Source: Malania oleifera
Lineage: Eukaryota > Streptophyta > Magnoliopsida > Santalales > Ximeniaceae
Assembly (NCBI RefSeq): GCF_029873635.1
Contig: NC_080428.1
Span: 69,330,101-69,394,100 of the forward strand
Reading direction: 5' to 3'
DNA: 64,000 nt
This document shows, in pieces, positions 35,944 to 48,075 of this stretch. A model generated the notes under the pieces. The model saw only the letters and a program-made list of their open reading frames with translations. It did no database searches and was not told where the DNA came from. Position 1 is the first letter of the stretch. Each line of letters begins with the position of its first letter. The translations under genes and the position numbers were made by a program.

Positions 35944-38336
35944 TGTCGCAACATCCCGGAGAAGGGTCTGGAATGGCGAGGAATATTAATATAAATTTTA
36001 TTAAGTCGTAATTAACTTATTATTTTCCTATTTACGGTTAGATTACCTAATTACTACTTGTTGATTGGTCTTCTAGACTAATCTTAGGTCAAGGAACTAG
36101 TAGTCTCAATATGCATTAACTAGAATTGGGATCGATAGTTCAATTATGCAAGGGGAAGGTATCAGCACCTCTTACACACCCGTTCTACAAACGGTACCTA
36201 ATTAATAATGAATTATCACTAAATTGAATCTAATGGTCTTTAATTAACTCCTTAAAAATAAATAAATAAATAAAAATTTAAAGGGAAGATGAAAATCATA
36301 GTGCGATTTTGGAATGACTAATAAGACCTCCAAATGAGGGGATCTTGTTAGATAAAACCCCCTTCCTCATAACTAATATAGGTGAGGTATGAAATATCTT
36401 TTTACCCTTTGTCAAATAATTGAGATGCAAATACAAAAAAAATCAAAAAAAAATAAGGAAAAAAGTATTTAAAACATTCCCAAATTTTTTTCAAAATTTT
36501 ATAAATTTTTTTTTTGAAAATTTTCAACATTTTTCTAAATTTTTTTAAAGATTTTTAAAGGCTTTTTTTTTTTTCTCTCTTTCTTTTGGCTTTTTAATTT
36601 TTAATTTTTTTTATTATTTGAGTCAAAAATAACTCAAATATTTTTAATTTGTTTTTCCTAATTTTTAAAATAGTTTTCCTAATTTTTTTTTTATTTTTCC
36701 CAAATTTTAAAAATTAAAATACAATTAAAAATCAAAGTCAAAATTTTAAAAAACTAGTGGTTCATAAATCAGACAAGTTGAACCATTCTGAATCGGGATC
36801 AATCTAGTTGGGCTTGGTGGGTTATGTGTCCATCCACAGTGGTGACACATGTTTCACTTTATTTTATTTTATTTTATTTTTTTAAATTTACCATAACGAG
36901 TTGACCCTCCCACGTGTTAACCCTTTTTTTTTTTTTTTTTGGTTTTATTGGATTTTCTCAAGAAAGTTTCCCCCAAATTTTCTTAGGAGCTAAACAATCA
37001 ATAAATTGAAATTTTGGCAAAAATCAATTCGGTTGGGCCCAATTCATTTTGGGACGATTCATTTTGGGATTCTGGGCTTAAACTAACTAATTAAATTGGA
37101 ACAAATTATTTGGGTTGGGCCCAATTTATTTTTGGATATTGGGCTAAGAATTAGGTCAACAAGTCAATGGACCCAGATCCAACCCTGACAGTTGTGGGTT
37201 AGTGGATCGATCCAGTCCAACAGGTCATGGGTTACGGTTTAATGGGTTAGATCCCATCAAATGGGTCGGACCTTGGGTCAACAAGTCGAAATAACGGGTC
37301 AATTTTAGAACAAAATTTTGCATCTCAAATCATTGGATCTTCCAAAATTTGTATAATTTAAAAAACAAAATTAAGCACAAAAACAAAAACGAAACCAACC
37401 TTAGTCTTCAACTCCTTTCTTCAAGTTCAATGTCAGTCCTTCAATCCTTCTTTGATTCTAGTTCTCTGCAGTCCTTAATCTTCAAGTTTTGATTCACGAA
37501 CTCCCACTGCCTCTGCTTAAGCTTCTCTGAATTCTTCCCTTTCCTTCAAAATATCTCCAATTCCCAAGCTCTATAGCTCACCCTCGATCAGAGCTCTTTG
37601 ATTTTCTCATAATTTCCTATACGATTTCTCTTTGTGATTGTGTCTTAGTGAATGTGTGAATGTTTGTGTCTGTGCCTCTTAAAAAGCCTCTATTTATAAG
37701 CTTAGGAGCATTGATCACTATTAAATTTGATTAATAAATTAATATTAAATCTTGATCAACCAAATCAAAAAACAGATCAATCAATCTTTATTGTTGTTTT
37801 TCTAACAACTTATTCTTCTATGTGTGTCTTATCCCTCTAAAAAAAACTTCCATGTATAGGCTTAGGAGCATTGATCAACATAAATCAACATTTAAACTTA
37901 ATCAATCAATTTTAAAAAAACAGATTAATAAAATTAAAAACAGATCAATCAATCTTTATTATTGATTTCCTAATTGTTTATTCTTCCATGCGTGCCCTGA
38001 CCCTCTTAAAAAACTTTCATTAATAGGCTTGGGAGTATTAATCAGCATAAATCAACATTTAAATTTGATCAATCAATTTTTTTTTTTAAAAATGGATCAA
38101 TCAAATAAATAAATAAAAAAGATCAATCAATCTCTATTGCTGATTTCTTAATTGTTTCCTTTGTAAGTGTGTGTAGGTGCAGTGCCAACATGAAATTGGA
38201 GAATTTGAATTTTTTATTTTTCTTTTTTGTATTTTTTTGTTCTTTTCAATGTAAATGTTTATTGCCCTTTATTTTATGAAATAAATTTTTTGTCTAATTT
38301 TTTTATATAAGCTCCAAACAAATTGGGGTGTCTACA
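35944..38336. mobile_element. Solo LTR (unclassified) in the PMD gene
   Basis: A 2393-bp insertion starting TGTCGCAACATCCCGG and ending GGTGTCTACA, flanked by a perfect 5-bp duplication GCGGT (35939-35943 and 38337-38341). Excising it joins the PMD frame (DADDR/IIDW). Contents are AT-rich and gene-free, with three degenerate copies of a ~100-bp unit near 37690-38140 (TAGGCTTAGGAGCATTGATCA). Confidence 0.8.
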
Positions 38337-38484
38337 GCGGTCATCCGCATCATACAATCTCTCCAAAAATTGGGTGTCACCTTGACAATATAGCAGCTTG
38401 GCATGATCGTCCAACCACGCTCTGGTGGACCGATGCTGATCACTTATCATTGGGGTTGAAGGATCTCTCATCCCTGGATCGATG
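38337..38484 (-). pseudogene. PMD pseudogene, N-terminal segment
   Basis: The minus strand encodes SIDPGMRDPSTPMISDQHRS, then TRAWL, and later FLERLYDADDR, resembling the DPS.L..Q.QHRS..W start of PMD proteins. A TTTGCAG acceptor lies at the upstream edge (38485-38491), so an intron or non-coding leader may precede it. The frame reads from LYDADDR across the solo LTR (using one GCGGT copy) into IIDWIRIA and the middle segment. Confidence 0.75.
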
Positions 38485-38639
38485 CTGCAAAGAAAAAAAG
38501 TTGAATACAGTCACTAACTAAATGAAATAATAGAAGGTAATAACATATTCTATAAATAAGGTAAGTGATCGATGTGAACTTTCCGATTATCTTATAATGA
38601 GGTTCCTGATTTTAATTTGCCTATGAACGACATGATCAC

Positions 38640-38885
38640 TCAATGAGGTGGGCCAGCTTCATCCCCAACTACGGTTCTTCTCAAACACTTTGTGCAGTTA
38701 TGTTTCAGTTTATTACATGTGTTACACGTGTTCTTCTTCCTACCTTCTTTTACGTCTATCTCATTACGTAGACGTGAGCTCCTAGGACAACCTTTGTGCC
38801 GAGTTAAAATAAGATTTGTGTACATTTTTGGCAATGAGGATTCTAACCAATAGTTCTTGTGCCTAATCATACAATTCGAACCCAA
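38640..38885 (-). pseudogene. MULE transposase (mudrA-type) C-terminal fragment
   Basis: The 81-residue minus-strand frame contains CPRSSRLRNEIDV followed by CNTCNKLKHNCTKC. This matches the GRPRSTRIRNEMDV...CxxCxxxGHxxxxC tail of plant Mutator transposases: a basic linker and then a CX2CX4HX4C zinc knuckle. The glycine before His is replaced. No DDE core or SWIM domain is present nearby, so only the extreme C-terminus survives. It sits immediately upstream of the PMD pseudogene in the same direction. Confidence 0.65.
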
Positions 38886-38889
38886 AGTT

Positions 38890-39128
38890 CACCTACAAGT
38901 TCTAATTCATGTCAAGTTGGCGCCCCCCTCTTGGCTCTCGGTCTCTTCTGCGAATTGTAGACAGAGAGGAAGGAGGAAGAAATGATTTAACCGAATAAAA
39001 TGCTACTTGGAATAGCGTGTTTTAGCTGCCACGCATCAGTGGGTGGTGACCCTTGCCCAAAACAAAAGACGCTGGATTATCTAGCTTCTTTTACTTAAAA
39101 AATGTTGGATGAGCCAGTGTTTTTTTGG
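38890..39128. other. MULE inner terminal region, diverged
   Basis: No gene. Contains words resembling the opposite end (GCTACTTGGAATAGCGT versus ACTATTTGGAGTAGCGT near 3722), so the inverted repeat probably once reached about 250 bp. Confidence 0.5.
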
Positions 39129-39217
39129 GATGCATCAATTTTGAAAATAAAGTTCCACCTGAACTTTTTTCAAATAATTTTAATCAAAATAAATTTAATT
39201 TAAGCAAAAAAAACTTG
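39129..39217. repeat. MULE right terminal inverted repeat
   Basis: Reverse complement matches 3535-3618 over about 85 bp. The next bases outward are TCATAAGTG, the second copy of the target duplication. Confidence 0.75.
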
Positions 39218-39231
39218 TCATAAGTGTTCAA

Positions 39232-41957
39232 TGTTGAGAATTTCACTTGTGAAGTTTGTTCTACATTGGAAAAAGTGAGTGTTTGATGGGTGCTTATATA
39301 CATGGTGTAGCCTAAGATCCAATGGGTTTAAGCTTTTGGGTCAAGTTGGTGCTCACCTATGTGTATCAAACACACCTTTGGACTAATCTGGTTCTAACAA
39401 ATGATATTAGAGCTGATGGTTCATAACGCTAAGTGTGGGAGTGTGTGACCAAGGCTAAGAAGGGCTGTCAAGATGGATCCAAATTGGGTTAAGACGTGGG
39501 AGGTAGGATTGGTTTGGAGGCGCCATTTGGAATATAATCCGAGATACATAATGTAGAGACCCGAATAATTACAGTAATTAAATAATAAAAGAAAAGAGAG
39601 AAAAATGATTTTTAGAAAGGGATTTAGCGGGGACTCGTTGACTAGCATAGAATACTCGTCGACGAGTGTCCTATTGGGAACGTCAATGAGGATACGTGTC
39701 TCGTCGACGAAGAGAAATTGAGAGGGGTTATATCAGAGCTTGAAGCTCGTCGATGAAGGTTATGAGTTCATCGACGAACTCCCAACTTGGACTTGTTGAC
39801 GAGGTGACGTGTCTTGTCGACGAGGCCGCACTTTATAAATATGCCAAATTCAAGTTTCCAGCAAGAATTGCATGCAAAAACTCCTCTCTCTAGAATTTCG
39901 TCTCCTCTACCTTCTATCTATATTTTTGATTTCGTCCTTTGCCGGTTGGACGATCGAAAGTCGCCACGCTACTCTTGGGAAGATTCTCTACAAATCTACT
40001 AGAGTAGATTGTTGGTTAGGCTAACTTGGGCACCATTCTAAAATTTGGGTAAGTTGGTTATTTTAAGTTTTATAAGGTATTTGGTATTTCTAGACTGAGA
40101 AAAATGTATTAGGTGAGATAATACTGGAGTTTTGTGGGAAAAATGTGAATTTCAGGGTGTTGAGTTGGGAACACTACAAGAGCAAGTTTTGTTAATTTTG
40201 TGGGCTTCTCAATAAGCCAGGTAAGAGGATAAATCAAGTTAGCATTTTCATGAAATTATTTATTATTATACAACATTTATTTTTAGAAATTACGTATGAT
40301 ATGGTACAGTGTTTGAGAATACTGTTGTTGAATAGGGAAATGAATTTTATACATTTGAGTGGTTTCAATTTAGATTTTATATTTAGAATAATATTCACAT
40401 TTGTGTGGTATGAATATGATTTTCCATGAAATTATATTATACCGAAATATTATGATTTCTCAGAATAAGCATGTTATGATATTTTTCAGAAAAATCATAA
40501 AAACAGTACATAAATTATGGTTTTTTAAATAATACGTTAATAATGCAGAAATATCAAGATTCAATATGTTATGTTTTATGTTGGCGCAGATACTGTGATT
40601 TATACGATATGATATGTCAGCGCAGATACTGTGATTTACAAGTTACGATATGCCGGCACAGATGTCGTGATTTATGTTGGCATAAATGCCGTAAATATGT
40701 ATGTTATGTTCAGATTCAAGAAATATGATCATGTCAGATATTTTTATGAAATATGAAACAATTATGTATCAGTATTATGAAATGTATTATATGTTATCAG
40801 AACTCAGATGATTTATTTTAGTTTCATGAAGTACAATACTGTAACTATATGTTCAAGATTATGTTTATGTTAGTGCTACCATACATCTCAGATAGAGTAT
40901 GGGAGATGGCAGACGATGTGGCTTCATGGTAGTGCAGGTGTCCCACTAGCAGTCCGGACCAGGTGGGGCAAGATCATCGTACTTATAAACTTATGTTTGA
41001 CTTAGCGTGGTCGGCCATCCAATTATTGCTAGGGCCCGCCTTTAAGTCGCATAACCTTGTCATGTGGGGGTAAGATATGACATCAGCCAGTTATCCATCC
41101 TGAGCATTATTTTAGTATTTTACAGTTATATAAGATGATTTACATGTACAAGAATTTAGTATGATATATTATGTTATGTCAAATCATGTTTTGTTCAGAA
41201 ACTATACAGGCAGTTTTACATGTTATACAATTAAGTACAGTTCATGTTTATATTACATTAATACTCATGTTACCACACATTGATGTTAATTTATCTCCCT
41301 AACTGAGAGGTGTCTCGTTCCAGCATACAAATATTTTAAGAAATCCAGGTAGGAGAGCAGCTAAAGTCCTGCAGCAGTAGAAGTTGACCGAGCTACCTTG
41401 TCAGAAGGGTAAGTAGATAAGTTAGGGTTAGATGGGTTTTTTTGGGATTAAGATCCTAGGATACTTTTGGACTTTTGTAGATGATTGTATATATATGACA
41501 GATTCTGTAGAACTCTGGTATTGTGCCCGTTGTTGCATGACATGTATGTGATTTGTGTTTTCCGCTGCTTAGGTATTATAGATGTATGACAGGTATATCC
41601 TCTGTACCCATGGGTCCGAGTTGATCATGGCTATGATAGTTTAGCAGGATGTTAGAATTATTATAAATACTATTGTGTGAAAAAAAGTATGGTTAGATAA
41701 GCAGGTCGTTACACATAAGATGACTCATTTGAGCAAACTATTAGAGAATTTGTCCTGTAAGGGAGATGACTTCCGTTCAAGGGAGAGAATGTTAAGAGTT
41801 CCACTTGTGAAGTTTGTCCCACATTGGAAAAAGTGAGTGTTTGATGGGTGCTTATATACATGGTTTAGCTCAAAACTCAATGGGCTTAAGCTTTTAGATC
41901 AAGTTGGTGCTCACCCATGTGTATCAAGTACACCTTTAGACTCCTCCGATTTTAACA
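39232..41957 (+). mobile_element. TRIM element, interrupted by a solo LTR
   Basis: Two LTRs of 168 bp (39232-39399 and 41790-41957) start TGTTGAGAATTTCACTTGTG or the variant TGTTAAGAG and end TAACA. TTCAA flanks both sides (39227-39231 and 41958-41962). A primer site TGATATTAGAGC (39402-39413) resembles the initiator-Met tRNA complement and a purine tract AAGGGAGAGAA precedes the right LTR. There is no coding capacity. The left duplication directly abuts the MULE target duplication. Confidence 0.85.
39552..41713 (+). mobile_element. Solo LTR nested in the TRIM
   Basis: 2162 bp, TGTAGAGACCCG ... GTCGTTACA, with a perfect 5-bp duplication CATAA (39547-39551 and 41714-41718). It carries palindromes of the GTCGACGAG type at 39640-39830, donor-like AGGTAAGAGGATAAA at 40219, a four-copy minisatellite at 40573-40690 and the CTGAGAGGTGTCTC block near 41300. 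These features mark it as a relative of gypsy element 1 and the solo LTR at 22113. Confidence 0.9.
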
Positions 41958-41962
41958 TTCAA

Positions 41963-43128
41963 GCTTTTAGAACTTGAGGATAAATTTATGTTTTTCACAA
42001 ATTTAAAAAAAAAAATTATGAAAATTCAAGAGAAATACATGTTGTTTCACTGAATCTAAAGAGGTATTATTATCTTTTTTTCCTTTTTAATTTATCCATT
42101 TAAACTTTTTAAGTTTGGTGGTTCTTAACATTCACCTTTTTCGCGGTAGGGCGATAATCAATTTCATTTTCATTGTGTGTCAAAATCGCACTCTCAATTC
42201 AAGACAGTGAACGAATGGATGGATGGATGGACTGACCAATTGCCAAACACTTTTGGTGGCAGTGTGTGTGTTTGTGGCTAACATAAAAGCTATTTTTTTT
42301 TTTCTTTTTGGGCCCAATAGGTTGGACGCATATATAATAATTTTCATGGGGATGGGTTAGTTCCTATTTGTCTGTTTTCGTGTGATGTCAAAATAGAATC
42401 TGTTAAACGGGAGAAAAAGGAAGTGGCAATTGTAGAAATCAGCAGTCCTTGTTTCGTGCATCCCACCTGGCTTCCCCTATTCCTTATTATGCTAATGAGA
42501 GTTTATGCATAATGTATTTTAATTATTTTTTTTATTTGAGCTTAGACCCTCTCGTATTTTTTTAACTTTGAGTCGGGTTATTATCTAGGCAGTATAGGTG
42601 ATATGTTGAAGTTTGATGGGAGGATAGATTTCATATTTTGAATTTGAATTTGTATAGATTTTGATAAAACTTAATATAATTTTTATATTGTATTTAATTA
42701 AAATTCACACAAATATAAATTAAAGTTTAGAAATTTAAGCTTTCAAGACACATGATAAGTATCTTTTGAATAATTTAAATGAAATTATTATTACACTTCA
42801 TTTAATAATAAATGATTGAATGGTTGGTCATTGTGGAAGTAAAAAGTAAAAGGATGCAAACATGATATTTTTCACTTTTCTCACGAGATTAATTATTGAG
42901 AAGTTACTTTGTGTTTGAGAGTATGTAATTTAAATTTATATAAATTTGGATAAAACTTAAGAAGAAAATTTGTACTTTCAAATAATATATTTATTTGATG
43001 CGTAAGAATATATTGAAATTAGGTTTTATAATATTATGTATTTGTCACATATTTGAAGTCATTAAATTTGTGTCCTTTCATTCACACACACACACAAACA
43101 CACACACACACACACGTGTGTGTGTGTG
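41963..43128. other. AT-rich intergenic stretch
   Basis: No gene seen. A GGATG run lies near 42211-42230 and an (AC)n(GT)n palindromic microsatellite at 43085-43130. Confidence 0.6.
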
Positions 43129-43432
43129 TGTTAGAGAACTCATCTTCAAAACCTAAGTGTTAAGAAGAGACAACTAAGATGATTTTATACTGACTTTGGA
43201 ACTGCTCACAGAAATAATGTGGGACTGGATGGACATTAATACTCCTCTTTGAGTCCATAGGGGAAATGAGGCAAGGAGAAGTCCAGCCCACGGAGGAGCT
43301 AAGCAGCTAAAGGACCTGCTCTGATAGCATGTTAGAGAACTCATCCTTAAAACTTAGGTGTTAAAGAGAGTTAAGATGATCTTATACTAGCTTTGGAATT
43401 ACTCACAAAGATAATGTGGGACTGAATGGATA

Positions 43433-43441
<9 letters not shown>
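43129..43441 (-). mobile_element. Small TRIM-like element
   Basis: Two direct repeats of about 112 bp (43129-43241 and 43330-43441) begin TGTTAGAGAACTCATC and share AATAATGTGGGACTG and GATCTTATACT-like text. Between them lie a pyrimidine tract after the first and GCTCTGATAGCA immediately before the second. The latter is the complement of a tRNA-Met primer site, so the element points to the minus strand. The outer target duplication is hidden by flanking (TG)n and (TA)n microsatellites. Confidence 0.6.
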
Positions 43442-43464
<23 letters not shown>

Positions 43465-44000
43465 GCTTGCAAGTAAAACTACTCTTTCTCCTTAGAACAG
43501 CTGGGAGGAGAACATGGCTGCTCTGTCATGGGAATCACAAATGCGTGTGTGGGCAGTTCAAAGAAAGGGCAGAAAAAGGATGAGTGGAAAATTTTGGAGG
43601 GGGCAGAAAAATGGCACGTATAGCTAGCCGTGATATAACCCAATTCAAAGCCATGGGAATTTATTAATGTTCAATGAAGGATTCATAATCCGATAGGCTG
43701 ACGGACACTGACTAGCTAGTGCTGTTGCTTAATGAAGGATTCAAGTTGGAGGGTTCCCTTTCACTTTTGTTTTCTTGAAAGCTCCACAATGGATAGAGAG
43801 AGAGAGAAAGGAAAAGGAGGAAAGCGTAAGGAAAGAGAGGAGTGGGGGAGGATAGGACACGAGGAGGGCCATCTGGAGGGGAGCAGTGAGATGGGGATGG
43901 ACGTGAGGGGCACACAGACAAATTACACCAGCTCCCTCTCTGAGTTTTAACAAAACAGGTTGCGTCACAAATTTAACTCTCCCCACTCATCCTCCCCCCC

Positions 44001-44037
<37 letters not shown>

Positions 44038-44780
44038 CGTGTTTGTGAGAGGCACATGCACCCACATCGCCCACCCATTCATCCAATGACCCAAATGACT
44101 CAATTGCACTTCGGCCCATCAATTGTTAGGATATGTGTAGAGGAGAGAGGATGGGAAAGAGGCTCGTCCTTTTGCACGATACCTGTTGGTGGGTTAGGTA
44201 GCAGCCCCTGACCCCCTTCCCGGACCCCATCCCCACCCCCTCCCCTCCCCTAGATTCCTGCCCCTCCTTCCCATCTCTCTCTCTCTCTCTCTCTCACATC
44301 CCCAAATTAATACAAATTCCATCCCCATAAGCCTAAAAGATACAGCCAACTCATTTCCCTTTTTTCTTAAGCAACCTCCACCCACAGCGCTTCACAAAAC
44401 ACTTAACAACCTATAACATATCACGCATTCAATTCCAATCTCTTTCTCTAATTAATTAACAAACCCCAACTCTTTTCACTCTCCATTAATATATATTTAT
44501 ATGTGTGTGTATATGTATATGCACGTATTAGTGAAGTTTCTTTTTTGTTTAAGTCACCCAGTGATTAATTAAAGCAGCATAAAACTAATATGAATCCTAA
44601 TCCCCCGTTTTCCTCTCCTTCAACGAGGGAATCAATCTGCATTGGAAAAGGGTTTGCCCCCTTAAAATTTATATTTGTTAAGGACAACTGTACCCTATTT
44701 GTATATTGTTCAGAAAAAGCAAGACCACCCCTTGTCTGACAATAGAGAAGTGTACGTGACATCACTCTTAAAATTACTGT
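43442..44780. other. Microsatellite-rich DNA, displaced upstream flank of the HD-Zip gene
   Basis: Contains (TA)n at 43438-43464, poly-C then (CT)n at 43988-44037, and (CT)n at 44274-44295. No supported gene. Before the LINE insertion this DNA would have lain next to 50566, less than 0.7 kb from the HD-Zip start codon. It may therefore hold ancestral promoter sequence. Confidence 0.5.
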
Positions 44781-44899
44781 AAGCTTTTTTTTTTTTATTA
44801 GAAAGTGGGGCGACAACTCTAATTATTTATTGATATACCCTTACTTTTGGTGGAGGAATATCGTGGTTATAAGACAAACATTGGAAGATTATAAATAAA

Positions 44900-46054
44900 A
44901 TAAATATTAAAGGCCTCTCAAAAATAACACCAACAACCAACCAAAATAGGACTACAAATCTAAACCAAACTAAATAAGAAACAAATCTAAACAAGCCTAA
45001 CAAAAAATAAACATAAAAAATAAACTAAAATCAAAAAATCTAAACCAACCGAACAAAAATCGAAATGATGAACTAATGACGAAAGGAAGTGAGACTCAAC
45101 CTATCCATCTAATGGATACATTTCAGAGAACATGGTAAAAGATGTTGTACTTCGTAGATGATATTGTTTCTCATTTCTCATTTTCTAGCGAGAAAATCAA
45201 TCGCACTATTGCCTTCCCTATATTGATGGATCACCATGAAGTTCACTCCTTCTAACTCCGCTACAAGGTCCTCTCAAAAATCCCAAAAATACCACAAGGT
45301 ACATGTACCTTTTCGAAACCAATCAACAACAATTCTCGAATCGCTTTCAATAATCACATTAAAATAATGAAATCGTTTGCATAAATGAATTCCTTCTAGG
45401 ATTGCTTTTAACTCCGTACTATTGTTCGTACCATTACCAAAATAGCTCAAAAAAGCCGCTTTCACCATGTCATGGTAGTCCCGAATGATTCCTCCACCTC
45501 CCGAAGTACCCCGATTGCCCCTACAGCTCCCATCACAATTAAATTTTATCCACCATAGTGGGAGTTTAACCCACGAGATAATTTTTCTAGGCCTTGTGCA
45601 AACTCCCTGATGCTAAATTTGAAACTCTTTCAAAATCGTAATGTCTGATATCTTCAATTTTCGAAAAAAAAATTAGAGTTCTCAACTAAAGAACTAACCC
45701 AGTATTGAACACTTCTCCACATCCGATCCACACTTTGGTAAACTTTTTCCATTCTCGCTTTACATCTTTGATTCCAGAGGCACCATGTAATCAAATACGG
45801 AATCAGACCGATTAAAATACCTTTAATAGATGATTTTCAAGCATGGTGGAACCAGTTTGCAATTATGTTTTTCTAAGGAAGGAACCGTTGAAAAAGAATC
45901 CCCAACACCACACTAGCCCGATGCCAAACCTTTAAAACCAACTCGCCCAAAGAAAGAATGTGATCGGTGTTTTACTGGCTTCTTTGCACGCAACAATCAC
46001 AAGTCGAAATCATCAATATTTTTTGTGTCTGAATTCTATCATCTACTGTCAAGC
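44900..46054 (-). pseudogene. LINE zf-RVT and RNase H remnant
   Basis: The minus strand gives TVDDRIQTQKILMISTCDCC (zinc-binding domain), CLWNQRCKARMEKVYQSVD, then RNase H: WWIKFNCDGSCRGNRG, SGGGGIIRD, GTNNSTELKAILEGIHL, IIESDSRIVVDW and HQYREGNSAIDFLARK. Catalytic-region residues are recognisable but stops interrupt. The domain order matches the larger LINE at 27630-35484, although the sequence is clearly a different copy. Confidence 0.8.
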
Positions 46055-46511
46055 TGTTAGGAACCTGTGAGCATTCAGATCAAAGTGACACCAAAATTTT
46101 AACGTAGTTCGGTCAATATCGACCTACGTCCACGGAGCACACACCAAATATTCACTATCACCGGAAAATATTACAATTCTCTCTCTCCCTCTCCCTCTCT
46201 TCCTCCCTTCTTCCTCTCTGCTCTCTTTGAGCTTCTCACACTTCTGCACACACAATTACATCTTCCATAGCCCTCTATTTATAGGGTTTGGAATTTAAAT
46301 CACAATTAAAATAAAATCAATCATGAATGGAAGTTACAACGGAGAGATAAATAGATATAAATTGCACCGCGTGAGATTAATTTCACCGCGTTTTCCAACT
46401 CAGCTCCTTCTGGCTATCTTCTAGCTCTAGCTCTAACAATCTCCCACTTGGAGACAGAGACGCCTCCTCAACTAGCATCATGAATAAATGATGTGCTCAT
46501 AACATATGTCT

Positions 46512-47204
46512 TCAGAGATGAAGATCAACCGAAGTTGAACACAACTTCAGTTTTTCTGTAGTCACCATCTTCTTGTCTACTTGATTCCTGCGAACTAATC
46601 TGATGGCTATCATATTTACAACTTGTGTAAAAATGCCAGTGTAGTCAATCCCTTCCTTCTGCTCGAATTCTTTGACTACCAACCGAGGCTTGTACCTTCT
46701 GGAGCCCTCATGCTTCTCTTCGATTCTGTACACCCACTTGTTGTGAAGGCCTTTAGGCAACTTCCACATTCTGTTGGAGGTGAGTGACTTCATCTCATCC
46801 TTCATCGCAAGCTCCCACTTGCTCGTATCTGCCACCTGACATGCTTCATCATAGCATTCGGGCTCTCCTCCATCTGTAGAAAGTAAGTAATCAATATACC
46901 TTTTGTTTGGTATATGAGACCGAGTAAATCTCCTAAGCTCCGGAGCTGGAGTAGGAGATGGTGGTGCGACGATCTGCTCCACTGGTTCCTCCACTTGAGG
47001 ATTCTCAGTATTCATCTGATGTGTCCAGACACATTCTGAGTGGACCAGTTCTAGTCCCTTCTTCTTTGGGGCATAGGTGTTTATCTGGAAACTAACCCTC
47101 TTATGTTTCCTGACTATACAATCCTCACACATGTCAATCTGCACTAACTGTAGACCATTCAATTTTTCCTTTGAGTGCATCACCCTGAATCCCTTCTCGC
47201 TCAT
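46512..47204 (-). pseudogene. Copia truncated pol, inverted copy
   Basis: A 230-residue open frame. It holds the GAG-pre-integrase tail (CEDCIVRKHKRVSFQ, APKKKGLELVHSE), then a jump to RRFTRSHIPNKRYIDYLLST, DEMKSLTSN and RLVVKEFEQKEGIDYTGIF (start of RT), then a second jump to MVTTEKLKLCSTSV (pol C-terminus). The integrase core and most of RT and RNase H are missing. The plus-strand copy at 49206-49931 has the same two deletions, so this is an established non-autonomous copia derivative. Confidence 0.8.
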
Positions 47205-48075
47205 GTGACCAAGTCGTTGATGTCAGATATTGCTGTCGTCATTTCTTGTAGTAACTGAAATAGACATGGAGGCATTGGAGGTTAGAAAAAGTGTTCCGTG
47301 GACGTAGGTTGTTATTGACCGAACCACGTTAAAATTTTGGTGTCACTTTGATCTGGATGCTCTCAGGTTCCTAACAAGTGGTATCAGAGCTCGGTTGGAG
47401 TAGGAAATCCAGATCATAAGTGATCCCAAAATCAGAGCTCTATCCAGTTGATCAAAACTGCGTTTTGAGGCCACCATCGCATTCAGCTCGCCTAAACGAA
47501 GAGAAGGGTGCAAGTCGGAGCTCCAACGGAGTTCAGACGAAGGCTCACGCACCATCATGCGCCTCGTTGGAGCAGGACACTTCGCCACGCGCCGGTCATG
47601 CGCTGCACACGTTGCAAGTGTTGGACGCTTCTTCCTCGCCCGATCCGCCTCGACTCGACCTAGAAGCAACCTGATCCGACCCGGAATCTGATTCATACCG
47701 GATCAACCCAAGATCCGGTTCCTAACCCGGGTCTGTCCCTCCGCCTCAGCGCCACATCAGCGAGGGCCACGTTAGCAAGTGAGTGCCACGTTAGATGGAG
47801 GTGCCACACCAGCAAGTAGACCCCATGGCGATGTTAGCAGGTGGGTCCCACCCTGCCACGTCATCATATTGGCCTACCCATGCCACGTCAGTAGGTGCCA
47901 CGTCAGTAGAGTTGACCAAATTTGACTAGGTTTGACTAAACTTTGACTGAACTTTTCGAAGTCATTTTGCGTTCGTTTTTCGAGCGACTTGAACCATTTC
48001 TAGGGTTTTCGATCAGTATGGATCCAACCGAGCTATCCATTTGAGTTTATTCCATCTATAGATTAGTGAATTGAG

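Larger units (their letters stand above)
3535..39217 (-). mobile_element. Mutator-like element (MULE) carrying mudrA remnant and PMD gene, heavily nested
   Basis: Long terminal inverted repeats pair 3535-3618 with 39129-39217, sharing for example TTTATTTTCAAAATTGATGC next to a poly-T terminus; weaker similarity extends inward another ~150 bp. The ends are flanked by TTATAAGTG (3526-3534) and TCATAAGTG (39218-39226), a 9-bp duplication with one mismatch, as expected for Mutator. Inside, on the minus strand, lie a mudrA-like C-terminal zinc-knuckle piece and then a plant mobile domain gene, a combination known from MULE-borne PMD genes. Removing the nested CACTA element and solo LTR leaves roughly 2.3 kb of original MULE. 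No transposase catalytic core is visible, so this copy is not autonomous. Confidence 0.75.

Noticed and set aside
43700..44400. Possible coding exon in the HD-Zip upstream region
   Set aside because: Frames are driven by GA/CT and poly-C runs; no domain and no splice support.
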